This document shows, in pieces, positions 7,722 to 15,568 of a DNA stretch of 64,000 nt; within the stretch, counting starts at the first letter, position 1, and every line of letters begins with the position of its first letter. Position numbers and translations under genes: made by a program. The DNA is from Nocardioides gansuensis (GTDB lineage: Bacteria > Actinomycetota > Actinomycetes > Propionibacteriales > Nocardioidaceae). Location: positions 1-64,000 of the forward strand of contig NZ_QDGZ01000009.1 of the NCBI RefSeq assembly GCF_003076135.1, given 5' to 3'. The notes below the pieces were generated by a model. That model was not told the origin of the DNA. It saw nothing but the letters and a program-made list of their open reading frames with translations, and did not search any database.

Positions 7722-8954
7722 TCAGGAACCTCCCCCAAGCACTGCATCGAGCTGCATCCGGTCCACGAGCTCGCGGGCAAGCGCCAGCGAGGACGTCGCC
7801 GCCGGCGAGGGGGCGTTTCGCACGTGGAAGGCACCCGGCGTCTCAGAGATCACGAAGTCGTCGAGGAGAGCGCCGTTGCGGCCGACGGCCTGTGCCCGCA
7901 CGCCACTTCCCGCGCCCGGGTCGAGCCGCATCGACGCCAAAGCGGGGACGTAGGCGGCACACGCGGACAGGAAGCGACGTCGGCTTGCCGCCATCCGCAG
8001 CTCCGAGACACCGGTGCGCCAGAACCGCCGCGCGACCTTCCACGTCCCCGGCCAGGCCAGCGTCGCGGCCAGGTCGCGGGGACGCACACGCAATGCGGAA
8101 TACCCCTCTCGCGAGCCCACCAGCATGGCGGACGGGCCGAGTGAGACGCTGCCGTCGATGTGCTTCGTGACGTGCACGCCCAGGAAGGGCAGGTCGGGGT
8201 CCGGCACCGGGTAGACCATTCCACGCACGACGGGCGCCTGGTCCGCCGACACATGCAGGTAGGCACCGCGGAAAGGCAGGATCCGAGGATCGGGTGAGGC
8301 GCCGGCCGACACCGCCAGCCGGTCGGACCAGAGCCCTGCGCAGAACACCGCGCGGGCGGCACGCAAGTACCCGCCGTCGGTCTCGATGACGGTCTCCTCA
8401 CTGGTGCGCCGCACCGTCGTGACCTCACACCCGAGGGAGAAGTCGACGCCCTTGCTCCGTAGCTCACGTTCCAACGCCCGGGCGACCTCCGCGTAGTCGA
8501 CGATGCCTGTGTCGGGCGAGTGGAGTGCAGCGACTCCGCGCGCCTCGGGCTCGATCTCACGGATCTCGTCGGCGGTGACCCGTCGTAGCCCTGTGACTCC
8601 GTTGGCACGGCCGCGCGCCTCGAGCTCGTCGAGCCCGGGAAGCTCGCCGTCGTGGAGGGCGATGATCAACTTGCCACATCTCTCGTAGGGGATGGCGTTC
8701 GCGTCGCAGTACTCGTACATCAACCTGGCACCCTCGACGCACAGGCGTGCCTTCAGTGACCCGGGGGCGTAGTAGATACCGCTGTGGATCACGCCCGAGT
8801 TGTGACCGGTCTGGTGCTGCGCAACCTCCGACTCCTTGTCGATCACCAGGAGGCGCAGGTCCGGCCGTCGCGTGATCATCTCGCGGGCGACAGCCAGTCC
8901 CACGATCCCCGCGCCGACCACGGCAACGTCGTAGCGCTCCTCAGACAGGGTCAT
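7722..8954 (-). CDS. lhgO: L-2-hydroxyglutarate oxidase-like FAD oxidoreductase
   Basis: A 410-aa DAO-superfamily flavoprotein. The dinucleotide-binding motif is VAVVGAGIVGLAVAREM near the N-terminus, followed by HQTGHNSGVIHSGIYYAPGS, a hallmark of LhgO (YgaF), which oxidises L-2-hydroxyglutarate to 2-oxoglutarate and feeds electrons to the quinone pool. SPDTGIVDYAEVARALEREL and FAD contacts near the C-terminus also fit. GGAGC precedes the ATG. It is divergent from the lacI gene at 9039 with a candidate operator between them. Related 2-hydroxyacid substrates remain possible. Confidence 0.85.
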   Translation of the reverse strand: MTLSEERYDVAVVGAGIVGLAVAREMITRRPDLRLLVIDKESEVAQHQTGHNSGVIHSGIYYAPGSLKARLCVEGARLMYEYCDANAIPYERCGKLIIALHDGELPGLDELEARGRANGVTGLRRVTADEIREIEPEARGVAALHSPDTGIVDYAEVARALERELRSKGVDFSLGCEVTTVRRTSEETVIETDGGYLRAARAVFCAGLWSDRLAVSAGASPDPRILPFRGAYLHVSADQAPVVRGMVYPVPDPDLPFLGVHVTKHIDGSVSLGPSAMLVGSREGYSALRVRPRDLAATLAWPGTWKVARRFWRTGVSELRMAASRRRFLSACAAYVPALASMRLDPGAGSGVRAQAVGRNGALLDDFVISETPGAFHVRNAPSPAATSSLALARELVDRMQLDAVLGGGS

Positions 8955-8965
8955 GTCAGCTCCTA

Positions 8966-8979
8966 TGCATTCGTATTCA
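8966..8979. promoter_or_regulatory. Candidate LacI operator (site 2 of 3)
   Basis: TGCATTCGTATTCA differs from TGNNTACGTANNCA at one central base. It sits between the divergent lhgO and lacI genes, where an autoregulatory site would be expected. Confidence 0.5.
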
Positions 8980-9038
8980 CGCGAAGGTTATGCTACGCGT
9001 CTCCGGTCTCAGTTGACGCGGACCGTAAGGATGTGGAC

Positions 9039-10046
9039 GTGGCCACCAGCAAGGACATCGCACGCATCGCCGGCGTCTCCCAGGCGACGGTCTCTCGCGT
9101 CCTGCAGAACATGGACAACGTCGACGAGTCCACACGGCAGCGGGTCCTCGATGCCCTGCGCGAGACCGGCTACGTGCCGAATCTCCAGGCACGGGCGATG
9201 CGCATGCGACGGTCCGGACTCATCGGCGTGGTCACCGGGCGGCTCACGAACCCCTTCTACCCCGAGCTCCTGGACGCCCTGGCGGAGGAGATCACGTCGG
9301 CCGGCCTGAGGATGGCGCTGTGGACCACCGACGAGCCGGCCAGCTCGACGGTCGCGGTCCAGGCCATCCAGGGGAGCGCGATCGACGGCCTCATCTTCAC
9401 CACGGCCACGAGCAAGGACCCTGCCCTCCGGCAGGCGGTCGCTCAGCAGCTGCCCATCGTCCTGGTCAACCGATCGATCGCCAGGCTGCAGTGCGACCAA
9501 GTGACCAGCGACAACGTCGCCGGCGGCCGTCTCGTGGCCGAGTACTTCCTTGCCCACGGGCGCACCTCGGTTGCCGTCGTCGGCGGCGACGACATCATCA
9601 GCACGAGCCGCGAACGTCGGCGCGGGTTCACGAAAGCCTTCGCGCAACAGGGCATCGAGATCCCCGCCCACCGCCAGAGGAAGTGCGACTTCACCCACGA
9701 TGCCGCACGGAAGGTCGGGCTCGAGCTGCTCGGGAGTGACGACAGGCCGGCAGCCGTCTTCTGCGTCAACGACCTGGTCGCCTTCGGCGTCCAGGACGCA
9801 GCTCACCAGCTCGGTATCGCGGTTCCGGACACGCTGTGGATCGCTGGGTACGACGACATCCCGATGGCAGCCTGGGACCGGATCGACATGACCTCGGTGA
9901 GGCAGCCCATCGACGAGCTCGCGAAGCTGGCCGTCGACACGCTCGTGCGGCGGATCAAGAAGCACGACATGCCGTTCTCCCACCGGCGTTTTTCTGCCGA
10001 GCTCATGGTGAGGGGCTCCACCGGCTGGGCGCCCGCGCACGACTGA
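9039..10046 (+). CDS. LacI-family transcriptional regulator
   Basis: A 335-aa repressor. The N-terminal HTH is SKDIARIAGVSQATVSRVLQ (residues 4-23), followed by the hinge helix region LQARAMRMRRSGLIGVV and a periplasmic-binding-protein-like effector domain with VVGGDDIISTSRERRRGF and WIAGYDDIPMAAWDRIDMTS. The GTG at 9039 is chosen because AAGGA ends seven bases upstream and the product then begins MATSKDIARIAG; an in-frame GTG at 9033 is a weaker alternative. It is divergent from lhgO and just upstream of the alcohol/aldehyde dehydrogenase operon. Three similar palindromes (5687, 8966, 10259) suggest it controls all three transcription units. The ligand is unknown, probably a small hydroxyacid or sugar acid. 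Confidence 0.9.
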   Translation: MATSKDIARIAGVSQATVSRVLQNMDNVDESTRQRVLDALRETGYVPNLQARAMRMRRSGLIGVVTGRLTNPFYPELLDALAEEITSAGLRMALWTTDEPASSTVAVQAIQGSAIDGLIFTTATSKDPALRQAVAQQLPIVLVNRSIARLQCDQVTSDNVAGGRLVAEYFLAHGRTSVAVVGGDDIISTSRERRRGFTKAFAQQGIEIPAHRQRKCDFTHDAARKVGLELLGSDDRPAAVFCVNDLVAFGVQDAAHQLGIAVPDTLWIAGYDDIPMAAWDRIDMTSVRQPIDELAKLAVDTLVRRIKKHDMPFSHRRFSAELMVRGSTGWAPAHD

Positions 10047-10258
10047 CGCTCGGTTGACGCTCTCGGGCACCCTGCAGACGACAGCGTCGCCGAGCGTGTG
10101 ACGCGACCGTCCTGCCGCTCTTGGCGCGTGCGGTCGCCAGCGACGATGTGCAACGCCCCGCGCCTCGTGCCGTTATTGGGTTCAGAGGTCAATCCGGCCA
10201 TCAGCCGTCGGCCGATTCGCACCTCGAGACGCCACGGCGACCGAAGCGAGTTTTGCTA

Positions 10259-10272
10259 TGGTTACGTATTCA
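10259..10272. promoter_or_regulatory. Candidate LacI operator (site 3 of 3)
   Basis: TGGTTACGTATTCA fits TGNNTACGTANNCA exactly and lies 74 bases before the iron alcohol dehydrogenase start, in the promoter region of the three-gene operon 10346-13454. Confidence 0.5.
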
Positions 10273-10345
10273 TGCTTCGTCAGCCGGCCATCAGACCTGT
10301 CTCTCAGGTCCTGGTCGACAGATCCCCGAAAGGAGGCAGCGGCCC

Positions 10346-11569
10346 ATGTGCTCGCTGTGCTCTGCCCCCACAAGGCCGTTCGTCGGCCCCAGCCGGATGG
10401 TCGCCGGACCCGGATCATCGGCCGCTTGCGCCAGCGAGCTGCGCGCGCTCGGCATCTCCCCGAGCCAGGGACTTGTCGTCGTCGTCGCCGACGCCGCAGT
10501 ACAGAATCTCGGCCTGCACCTTCCTGCGTGCCACTCCCTCGAGGGAGCCGGTTACACCGTCCTGATCGGCCCTGGCGTCACCGCGGAGCCCGGTCCCGAG
10601 ACGGTTCGCGCACTTCTGCCGCAGCACGAGGGAGCTGTCGCTGCGATCGTCGTGGTGGGCGGCGGTAGCGCGCTCGATGCGGGCAAGCTCGTCTCGGTCT
10701 CGCTGACGAACGCCCTGGACCTCACCGCGGGGTTGAGCCCGGACGCCGAGATCACGCCCGGGCCTCCGGTCCTAGCGGTGCCTACTACGGCCGGCACAGG
10801 CGCAGAAGTCACGGCCGTCGCGATGTTGTGGCACGACGGGCGCAAGCGGATGTTCGTCCACCCCTACCTGGTGCCGCGTGCTGTCCTGATCGATCCCGAA
10901 CTGATGGTCGGCCTGCCTGCGTCCGTGACCGCTGCGGGCGGCTTCGACGCACTGGGGCACGCGATCGAGTCACTGCTCTCCACGTTCCGCACCCCGGTCA
11001 CCGAGGCGGCCGCTCGGGAGGCCCTCCGGTTGCTGTCCACCTCCCTCCCAGCCGCGTACGAGAACGGTGACGTGGCGTCCCGGTACGGCACCGCACTCGG
11101 CGCCTACCAGGCCGGGCTGGCGCTGAATGCCTCGGTCGTGCTGGGCCACTCCCTCGCCTACGCGATCTCAGCGAGGACGGGCCTGCCACACGGCGCCTCG
11201 GTGGCGATGGCGCTTCCCTACTGCATCGCGCACGCGAGATCTGCACGTGAGACTGAGATCGCCGAGATCTCGACCATCATCTGCGGCGAGCCGGACCCGG
11301 AGATGCTGCTGCGCTGGATCATCGAGCACAGCAACCGGATGGAGATCCCGACATCGCTCGCCGAGCTCGGCGTCACCGCCGACGAGCTCTCCGCGATCGC
11401 CACCGACTGCGTGGACAACTACCCGCGCCCGAACCACCCCGTGCCCATCGACCACGCAGGGGTACTGGCGCTGCTCGAGCGGCTGCACGCCGGCGAGCCT
11501 TACGCCGCGTGGCTCGACGGCGCCTCCACCACCACCCCTTCCGACAACGACAACGAGGCCCGCGCATGA
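10346..11569 (+). CDS. Iron-containing (group III) alcohol dehydrogenase
   Basis: A 407-aa NAD(P)- and metal-dependent alcohol dehydrogenase. The ATG at 10346 has AGGAGG at 10331-10336. Cofactor-binding motifs are VVVGGGSALDAGKLVS and PTTAGTGAEVTAVAM. Metal ligands come from GGFDALGHAIESLLS and from GHSLAYAISARTGLPHGASV, the family's D-H-H-H set. It overlaps the aldehyde dehydrogenase start by ATGA, so alcohol to aldehyde to acid oxidation is probable. The family includes 4-hydroxybutyrate dehydrogenase, 1,3-propanediol and lactaldehyde enzymes; the substrate here is not decided by sequence. Probably repressed by the LacI protein at 9039. Confidence 0.88.
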   Translation: MCSLCSAPTRPFVGPSRMVAGPGSSAACASELRALGISPSQGLVVVVADAAVQNLGLHLPACHSLEGAGYTVLIGPGVTAEPGPETVRALLPQHEGAVAAIVVVGGGSALDAGKLVSVSLTNALDLTAGLSPDAEITPGPPVLAVPTTAGTGAEVTAVAMLWHDGRKRMFVHPYLVPRAVLIDPELMVGLPASVTAAGGFDALGHAIESLLSTFRTPVTEAAAREALRLLSTSLPAAYENGDVASRYGTALGAYQAGLALNASVVLGHSLAYAISARTGLPHGASVAMALPYCIAHARSARETEIAEISTIICGEPDPEMLLRWIIEHSNRMEIPTSLAELGVTADELSAIATDCVDNYPRPNHPVPIDHAGVLALLERLHAGEPYAAWLDGASTTTPSDNDNEARA

Positions 11570-13035
11570 CCGAGACCACCGTCACTCACGCACAGAACCT
11601 CGTCGGGGGGACCTGGCAGTCGACCGCCACGACCCTCGAGGTCCGCAACCCCGCAGACGGACGCGAGCTAGTGGCGACAGTTCCCAGCATGGACGCTGCA
11701 GCCGTCCACGCAGCCTTCGACGCAGCAGAGCGCGGCGCCGTCGTGTGGCGCGACACGAGCCCGGTCGATCGGGGTCGCGTGCTGCTCCGGGCGGCAGCGA
11801 TTATGCGCGATCAGCGCGATGACCTCGCCCGCATCCTGACCAAGGAGATGGGCAAGACGCTCGCCGAGGCCACCGGGGAGGTGGGGAAGGCGGCCGACTT
11901 CCTCGAGTACTACGGCGGCCTCGGGCGCGGCGAGCAAGGCTCGCTGCTCGCCCACGAGAACCCCGAAGTGACGGCGTGGGCAGTGCACGAGCCGCTGGGA
12001 GTCGTCCTGGCGATCACGCCGTGGAACGACCCCTTGCTGACTCCTGCCCGCAAGGTCGCCCCCGCTCTTCTCGCGGGCAACAGCGTGGTGCTCAAGCCGG
12101 CGTCGTACACGCCGATGATCGCGATCGAGCTCGCTCGGGTGCTCCACGAGGCTGGACTTCCGGCCGGCGTCCTCAACACGGTGACCGGTTCCGGAAGCGT
12201 CATCGGCGACGCGCTGCTCGACCATCCCGCGCTGCGGGCGGTCAGCTTCACCGGGTCCAACGAGGTCGGCGACTCGCTGAAGGCCTCGTTGGCGGGTGGT
12301 GAGGTCCGGCTGCTGGCAGAGCTCGGTGGCAAGAACGCCGCGGTCGTCCTGGCGGATGCTGACCTCGACGACTGTGTCGCGACGCTCGCGGCTGCTGCCT
12401 TCGCCCAGGCCGGGCAGCGGTGCACCGCGACGAGCCGCGTCCTGGTCCAGCGCTCGGTCCTCGAGCATGTCCATCGCGGACTGGTCGAGGCGGCTCGGTC
12501 GCACGTCCTCGGCTCCGGTCTCGAGCCCCAGACGTCCATGGGGCCGGTGGTCTCCCCGGCGCAACGCGACTCCGTGACGGCGTTCGTCGAGCGCGCCGTC
12601 GCCGACGGCGCTGTGGCGACCACCGGGACGCTGCCGTCGGAGGCAATAGAGCACGGCTGCTTCGTCGCTCCCACCGTCCTCACTGACGTGACCGTCAGCA
12701 TGGAGATCTGGACCGAGGAGGTCTTCGGGCCGGTCGTCGCCCTGGTCGCGTTCGACACTCTCGACGAGGCGATCGAGCTGCTCAACGACTCGCGGTACGG
12801 ACTCGCAGCCGCCCTCTACACGTCCGACCTCGAAGCGGCCCACACCTTCGCTGCCCGCGCGGACGTCGGCCAGGTCGCCGTGAACCTGCCGACCTCGGGG
12901 TGGGACGTGCACATGCCGTTCGGCGGGTTCAAGAGCTCGGGCTCGGGCCACAAGGAGCAGGGCCCCGAGGGCCTGGAGTTCTACCGGCGAACCAAGACCG
13001 TGGCGCTCCGTGCGCGTACGCGGCCAGTGGCATGA
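11566..13035 (+). CDS. NAD(P)+ aldehyde dehydrogenase, ketoglutarate-semialdehyde dehydrogenase-like
   Basis: A 489-aa aldehyde dehydrogenase. The oxyanion Asn is N154 (TPWND), the general base E252 (AELGGKN) and the catalytic cysteine C286 (AGQRCTATS). The C-terminal strand NLPTSGWDVHMPFGGFKSSG with GHKEQGPEGLEFYRRTKTVA resembles 2,5-dioxovalerate (alpha-ketoglutarate semialdehyde) dehydrogenases more than succinate-semialdehyde enzymes. That placement is inference. Start and stop codons overlap the flanking genes (ATGA at both ends), so it is translationally coupled between the alcohol dehydrogenase and the thioesterase. Confidence 0.88.
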   Translation: MTETTVTHAQNLVGGTWQSTATTLEVRNPADGRELVATVPSMDAAAVHAAFDAAERGAVVWRDTSPVDRGRVLLRAAAIMRDQRDDLARILTKEMGKTLAEATGEVGKAADFLEYYGGLGRGEQGSLLAHENPEVTAWAVHEPLGVVLAITPWNDPLLTPARKVAPALLAGNSVVLKPASYTPMIAIELARVLHEAGLPAGVLNTVTGSGSVIGDALLDHPALRAVSFTGSNEVGDSLKASLAGGEVRLLAELGGKNAAVVLADADLDDCVATLAAAAFAQAGQRCTATSRVLVQRSVLEHVHRGLVEAARSHVLGSGLEPQTSMGPVVSPAQRDSVTAFVERAVADGAVATTGTLPSEAIEHGCFVAPTVLTDVTVSMEIWTEEVFGPVVALVAFDTLDEAIELLNDSRYGLAAALYTSDLEAAHTFAARADVGQVAVNLPTSGWDVHMPFGGFKSSGSGHKEQGPEGLEFYRRTKTVALRARTRPVA

Positions 13036-13454
13036 CCCCGGACTCGGCATACCCGCACTGGGACTCCATCACCCTGCGGTGGATGGACAACGACACCTAC
13101 GGACACGTCAACAACGTGCACTACTACTCGTTCTTCGACACGGCCGTGACCAACTGGCTGGTGGGCGAGGGCGGTCTCGACCTCGCGCAGGGCCCGATCA
13201 TCGGCCTGTGCGTGGATTCGCAGTGCACGTTCTCCGCGCCGCTGAGCTTCCCCGGTGTGGTCCGGACGGGTCTGCGCGTGGGCCGGGTCGGCAGGTCGAG
13301 CGTCCGATACGAGATCGTTCTGTACGCCGCCGACTCCGACGTACCGGCGGCCTCCGGTCACTTCGTGCACGTCTACGTCGACCGCACCTCCCGCAGGCCA
13401 GCCGACATCCCCGCGCACCTGCGCACGGCACTCGACACGCTGGTCGCGAACTAG
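13032..13454 (+). CDS. 4-hydroxybenzoyl-CoA thioesterase (YbgC) family acyl-CoA thioesterase
   Basis: A 140-aa single hotdog protein with the catalytic loop LRWMDNDTYGHVNNVHYYSF, which contains the D..YGHVNN..Y signature of 4HBT/YbgC thioesterases. The central helix is followed by HFVHVYVDRTSRRPADIP. It is coupled to the aldehyde dehydrogenase by an ATGA overlap and closes the LacI-controlled operon. It probably releases CoA from an intermediate or relieves acyl-CoA accumulation. Confidence 0.85.
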   Translation: MTPDSAYPHWDSITLRWMDNDTYGHVNNVHYYSFFDTAVTNWLVGEGGLDLAQGPIIGLCVDSQCTFSAPLSFPGVVRTGLRVGRVGRSSVRYEIVLYAADSDVPAASGHFVHVYVDRTSRRPADIPAHLRTALDTLVAN

Positions 13455-13474
13455 AGCGTCTGACTACCTGACGA

Positions 13475-14515
13475 TCAGGACGCCTCCATCACCCGGGACG
13501 CCTCGAGCACGCTGGGGTCGATGGTCGAGCGAATCGACCCGCCCTTGTCCCGGGCGAAGTCCTGGCGGTACTCACCGGCGGAGAGACCGAAGGCATCACG
13601 AAACTCTCGGCCGAGGTGGCTAGCGTCGTAGTAGTTCCAGCGGTGGGCGATCCGCGCGATGGTCAGGTTGGTGTTGATCAAGTCTTCGCGTACGGCGGCA
13701 AGCCGCTGCGCGCGCACCACCGACTTCATGGTGTCACCAGTGAGCGCGAAGGCACGATGGATGGTGCGGGTCGAGACCCGGTGAACGGCGGCCAGGTCTT
13801 CGAGACGAATCGGGCCGTCCTGCAACCGGTCTGCGATCGTCCGATCCAGCTGCGCTCGCAGCGCCGGAAGCGCGGACTGGTCATCAACACCCACGCCCTC
13901 TGAACGAACGATGCCCGCGATCAGTGCGACGAGTGCCGTCCGTGCCGCATCTCTCTCAGCGGCGGACATGTCCGGGAGTCCGGCCCACACCTGGTCCAGG
14001 AAGGAGTGGAAGATGCCGACCAAGGGACGATCCGGTCCCATGGCGAGTGACCTGGGGATCTTGAGCCCGCTTCCCGCCGCCGTCAGGGCGGCGCGCGGAA
14101 GCACCAGCGTGCGCTTGCGCAGGCCGTGGCTGACAGTGAAGCCGCCGCGTCCCGCACCGTCACCGCTCATGATGAGGAGAGCTCCCCGGCCGAAGATCGT
14201 GTCGATATCTCCGAACGACAGACGTTCCTCGCCGCCGTAACCCGCCATCACCACGACCATGTCTCGGTCCAGGGTCCCGCGCATCGCGCTGCGCGACAGA
14301 TACCCATCCATGGGCGGGCACTCCCAGTCCGTCAACAGCAGGTCGGCCAAGTCGGCCGACTGCACATGACCGGCGCCGCAATCGTCGCGGGGAAGCCGGA
14401 TCCCCATCGGGCCCAGCCGTTCGCGCATGGCTCGTTCCCACAGCTCTTCGCGCTCATCCACTTCCTGCTGCCGTCCGACTGCTCGGGGGATGGAGTACGT
14501 CGCCGTCATGGTCAT
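13475..14515 (-). CDS. AraC-family transcriptional regulator
   Basis: A 346-aa regulator. The N-terminal half (about 30-220) is an AraC-binding-like domain, and the C-terminal AraC HTH spans about 240-330 with LEDLAAVHRVSTRTIHRAFA and IARIAHRWNYYDASHLGREF plus the closing motif FGLSAGEYRQDF. The ATG at 14515 has GGGAG a few bases upstream. It converges with the thioesterase gene. It is a candidate activator for the four ~73-bp elements, which contain direct CCTACGT repeats about two helical turns apart. A TTGA-N8-TCAA site lies in its own promoter. Confidence 0.85.
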   Translation of the reverse strand: MTMTATYSIPRAVGRQQEVDEREELWERAMRERLGPMGIRLPRDDCGAGHVQSADLADLLLTDWECPPMDGYLSRSAMRGTLDRDMVVVMAGYGGEERLSFGDIDTIFGRGALLIMSGDGAGRGGFTVSHGLRKRTLVLPRAALTAAGSGLKIPRSLAMGPDRPLVGIFHSFLDQVWAGLPDMSAAERDAARTALVALIAGIVRSEGVGVDDQSALPALRAQLDRTIADRLQDGPIRLEDLAAVHRVSTRTIHRAFALTGDTMKSVVRAQRLAAVREDLINTNLTIARIAHRWNYYDASHLGREFRDAFGLSAGEYRQDFARDKGGSIRSTIDPSVLEASRVMEAS

Positions 14516-14631
14516 AGCAACTCCCTGCTCCTGTGTCGCCCACCTGCGAGATGGACGAGACCGCGTGCTGGGTGCTGCCACCGAGAGGCATCCCCGCGCC
14601 CGGCGATCTGACCTCGAAGAACTCCACCTTT

Positions 14632-14649
14632 ATTGAAACCGACCTCAAT
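14632..14649. promoter_or_regulatory. TTGA-N8-TCAA operator upstream of araC-type gene
   Basis: ATTGA-AACCGACC-TCAAT, a perfect five-base inverted repeat with an eight-base spacer. The spacer is nearly identical to that of the site at 38202-38223. It is one of six such sites thought to bind the paralogous TetR proteins of this window. Confidence 0.5.
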
Positions 14650-14831
14650 GTCAATGTTTTCCGGGACGCCTTTCACAACGGTTCCGCGACATCGCCTCGA
14701 CCGTCAGGAGGCCAGGTCGCAAGGGCCATGTCGGCGGACCGCACGGCACGTCTTCCGGTTTCCACCCACGATCCTCGCGATACCCAACGCGCGAGGTCGA
14801 TGCCGAGCGAGAGCAGCGCGACGGAGGCCAT

Positions 14832-15130
14832 GCGCGCGTGCAGGCGGCTCGGGATGCACTGCCTGGTTGGAGCGCGCTGTCGCCGGATCAGGGGCCGGCT
14901 AAAGGTGGCCCCCGGCGATGCTCGCGGGTTGTCCCGTCTTCCTCAATCCCGCTGAGCTCACTCCGCTGGTTGCCTTCATCCTGCGGAGGCGATCCACGAG
15001 GCGGGACTGCCAGCCGGCGTGTTCAACCTCGTCACCGGCAGCGGCCGACTCGTTGGCGCTGCGCTCGCTGCGCATCCCGACGTGGACATGGTGTCGTTCA
15101 CGGGTTCTACCGAGGTCGGCAAGCCGAGCA
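14832..15130 (+). pseudogene. Aldehyde dehydrogenase remnant with deletion and frameshifts
   Basis: Pieces of one aldehyde dehydrogenase lie in three frames. MQAARDALPGWSALSPDQ (from 14838) is an N-terminal helix. GCPVFLNPAELTPLVAFIL (from about 14925) matches the cofactor-binding strand normally reading VVLKPAE. HEAGLPAGVFNLVTGSGRLV continuing to VDMVSFTGSTEVGK (about 14998-15121) is the following Rossmann segment. Roughly a hundred residues between the first two pieces are missing, and everything after the GSTEVG motif, including the catalytic Glu and Cys, is gone. It is not the neighbouring gene's duplicate by eye, but the same family. Confidence 0.75.
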
Positions 15131-15560
15131 GGTCCCGAGTGTGCCGGAGCGCCACCCGTCTTCCCGGCCGCCAGCGCCGCGTCGATCAGGGTCTCGGCAG
15201 CCGTTCGGGCGTACGCCCGACGCATCGCGATAGATGACCGCGGCCGCTGATGCCGCATCCAGCAGCACGGTCGACTGGACGGCGCGTCCTACCGGATCAG
15301 TCACCCCGGCCGCGAGCTCGGCGAGCGACTGCCGCCCGGCATCCTTGAGGCGGCGCGACTGGCCGACTTCGTGATCCAGGATGCGGTTGATGCCCACAGA
15401 GCGATTGCCAGCCTTGACGAAGAGATCATCCGCGGTCTGTCCGAACCGCCAGGATGCGTGCCGGCCGGCTGGTCCGTCGAGGTGGCGGTTGATGCCTTGG
15501 TCGACGAATGCGTGCCCAGGAACGGACGGTGGGGTCGTCGCGCTGCAGCCACGAGCTGGA
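15131..15560 (-). other. Unassigned stretch with coding-like minus-strand frames
   Basis: One minus-strand frame stays open from about 15540 to 15107 with GC-rich third positions and reads QTADDLFVKAGNRSVGINRI, then LDHEVGQSRRLKDAGRQSLA. A second frame near 15230-15130 reads ARTAAETLIDAALAAGKTGG. No start codon with a ribosome site and no family recognised. It may be another decayed gene next to the aldehyde dehydrogenase remnant; I make no functional claim. Confidence 0.3.
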
Positions 15561-15568
15561 GACTGGTG

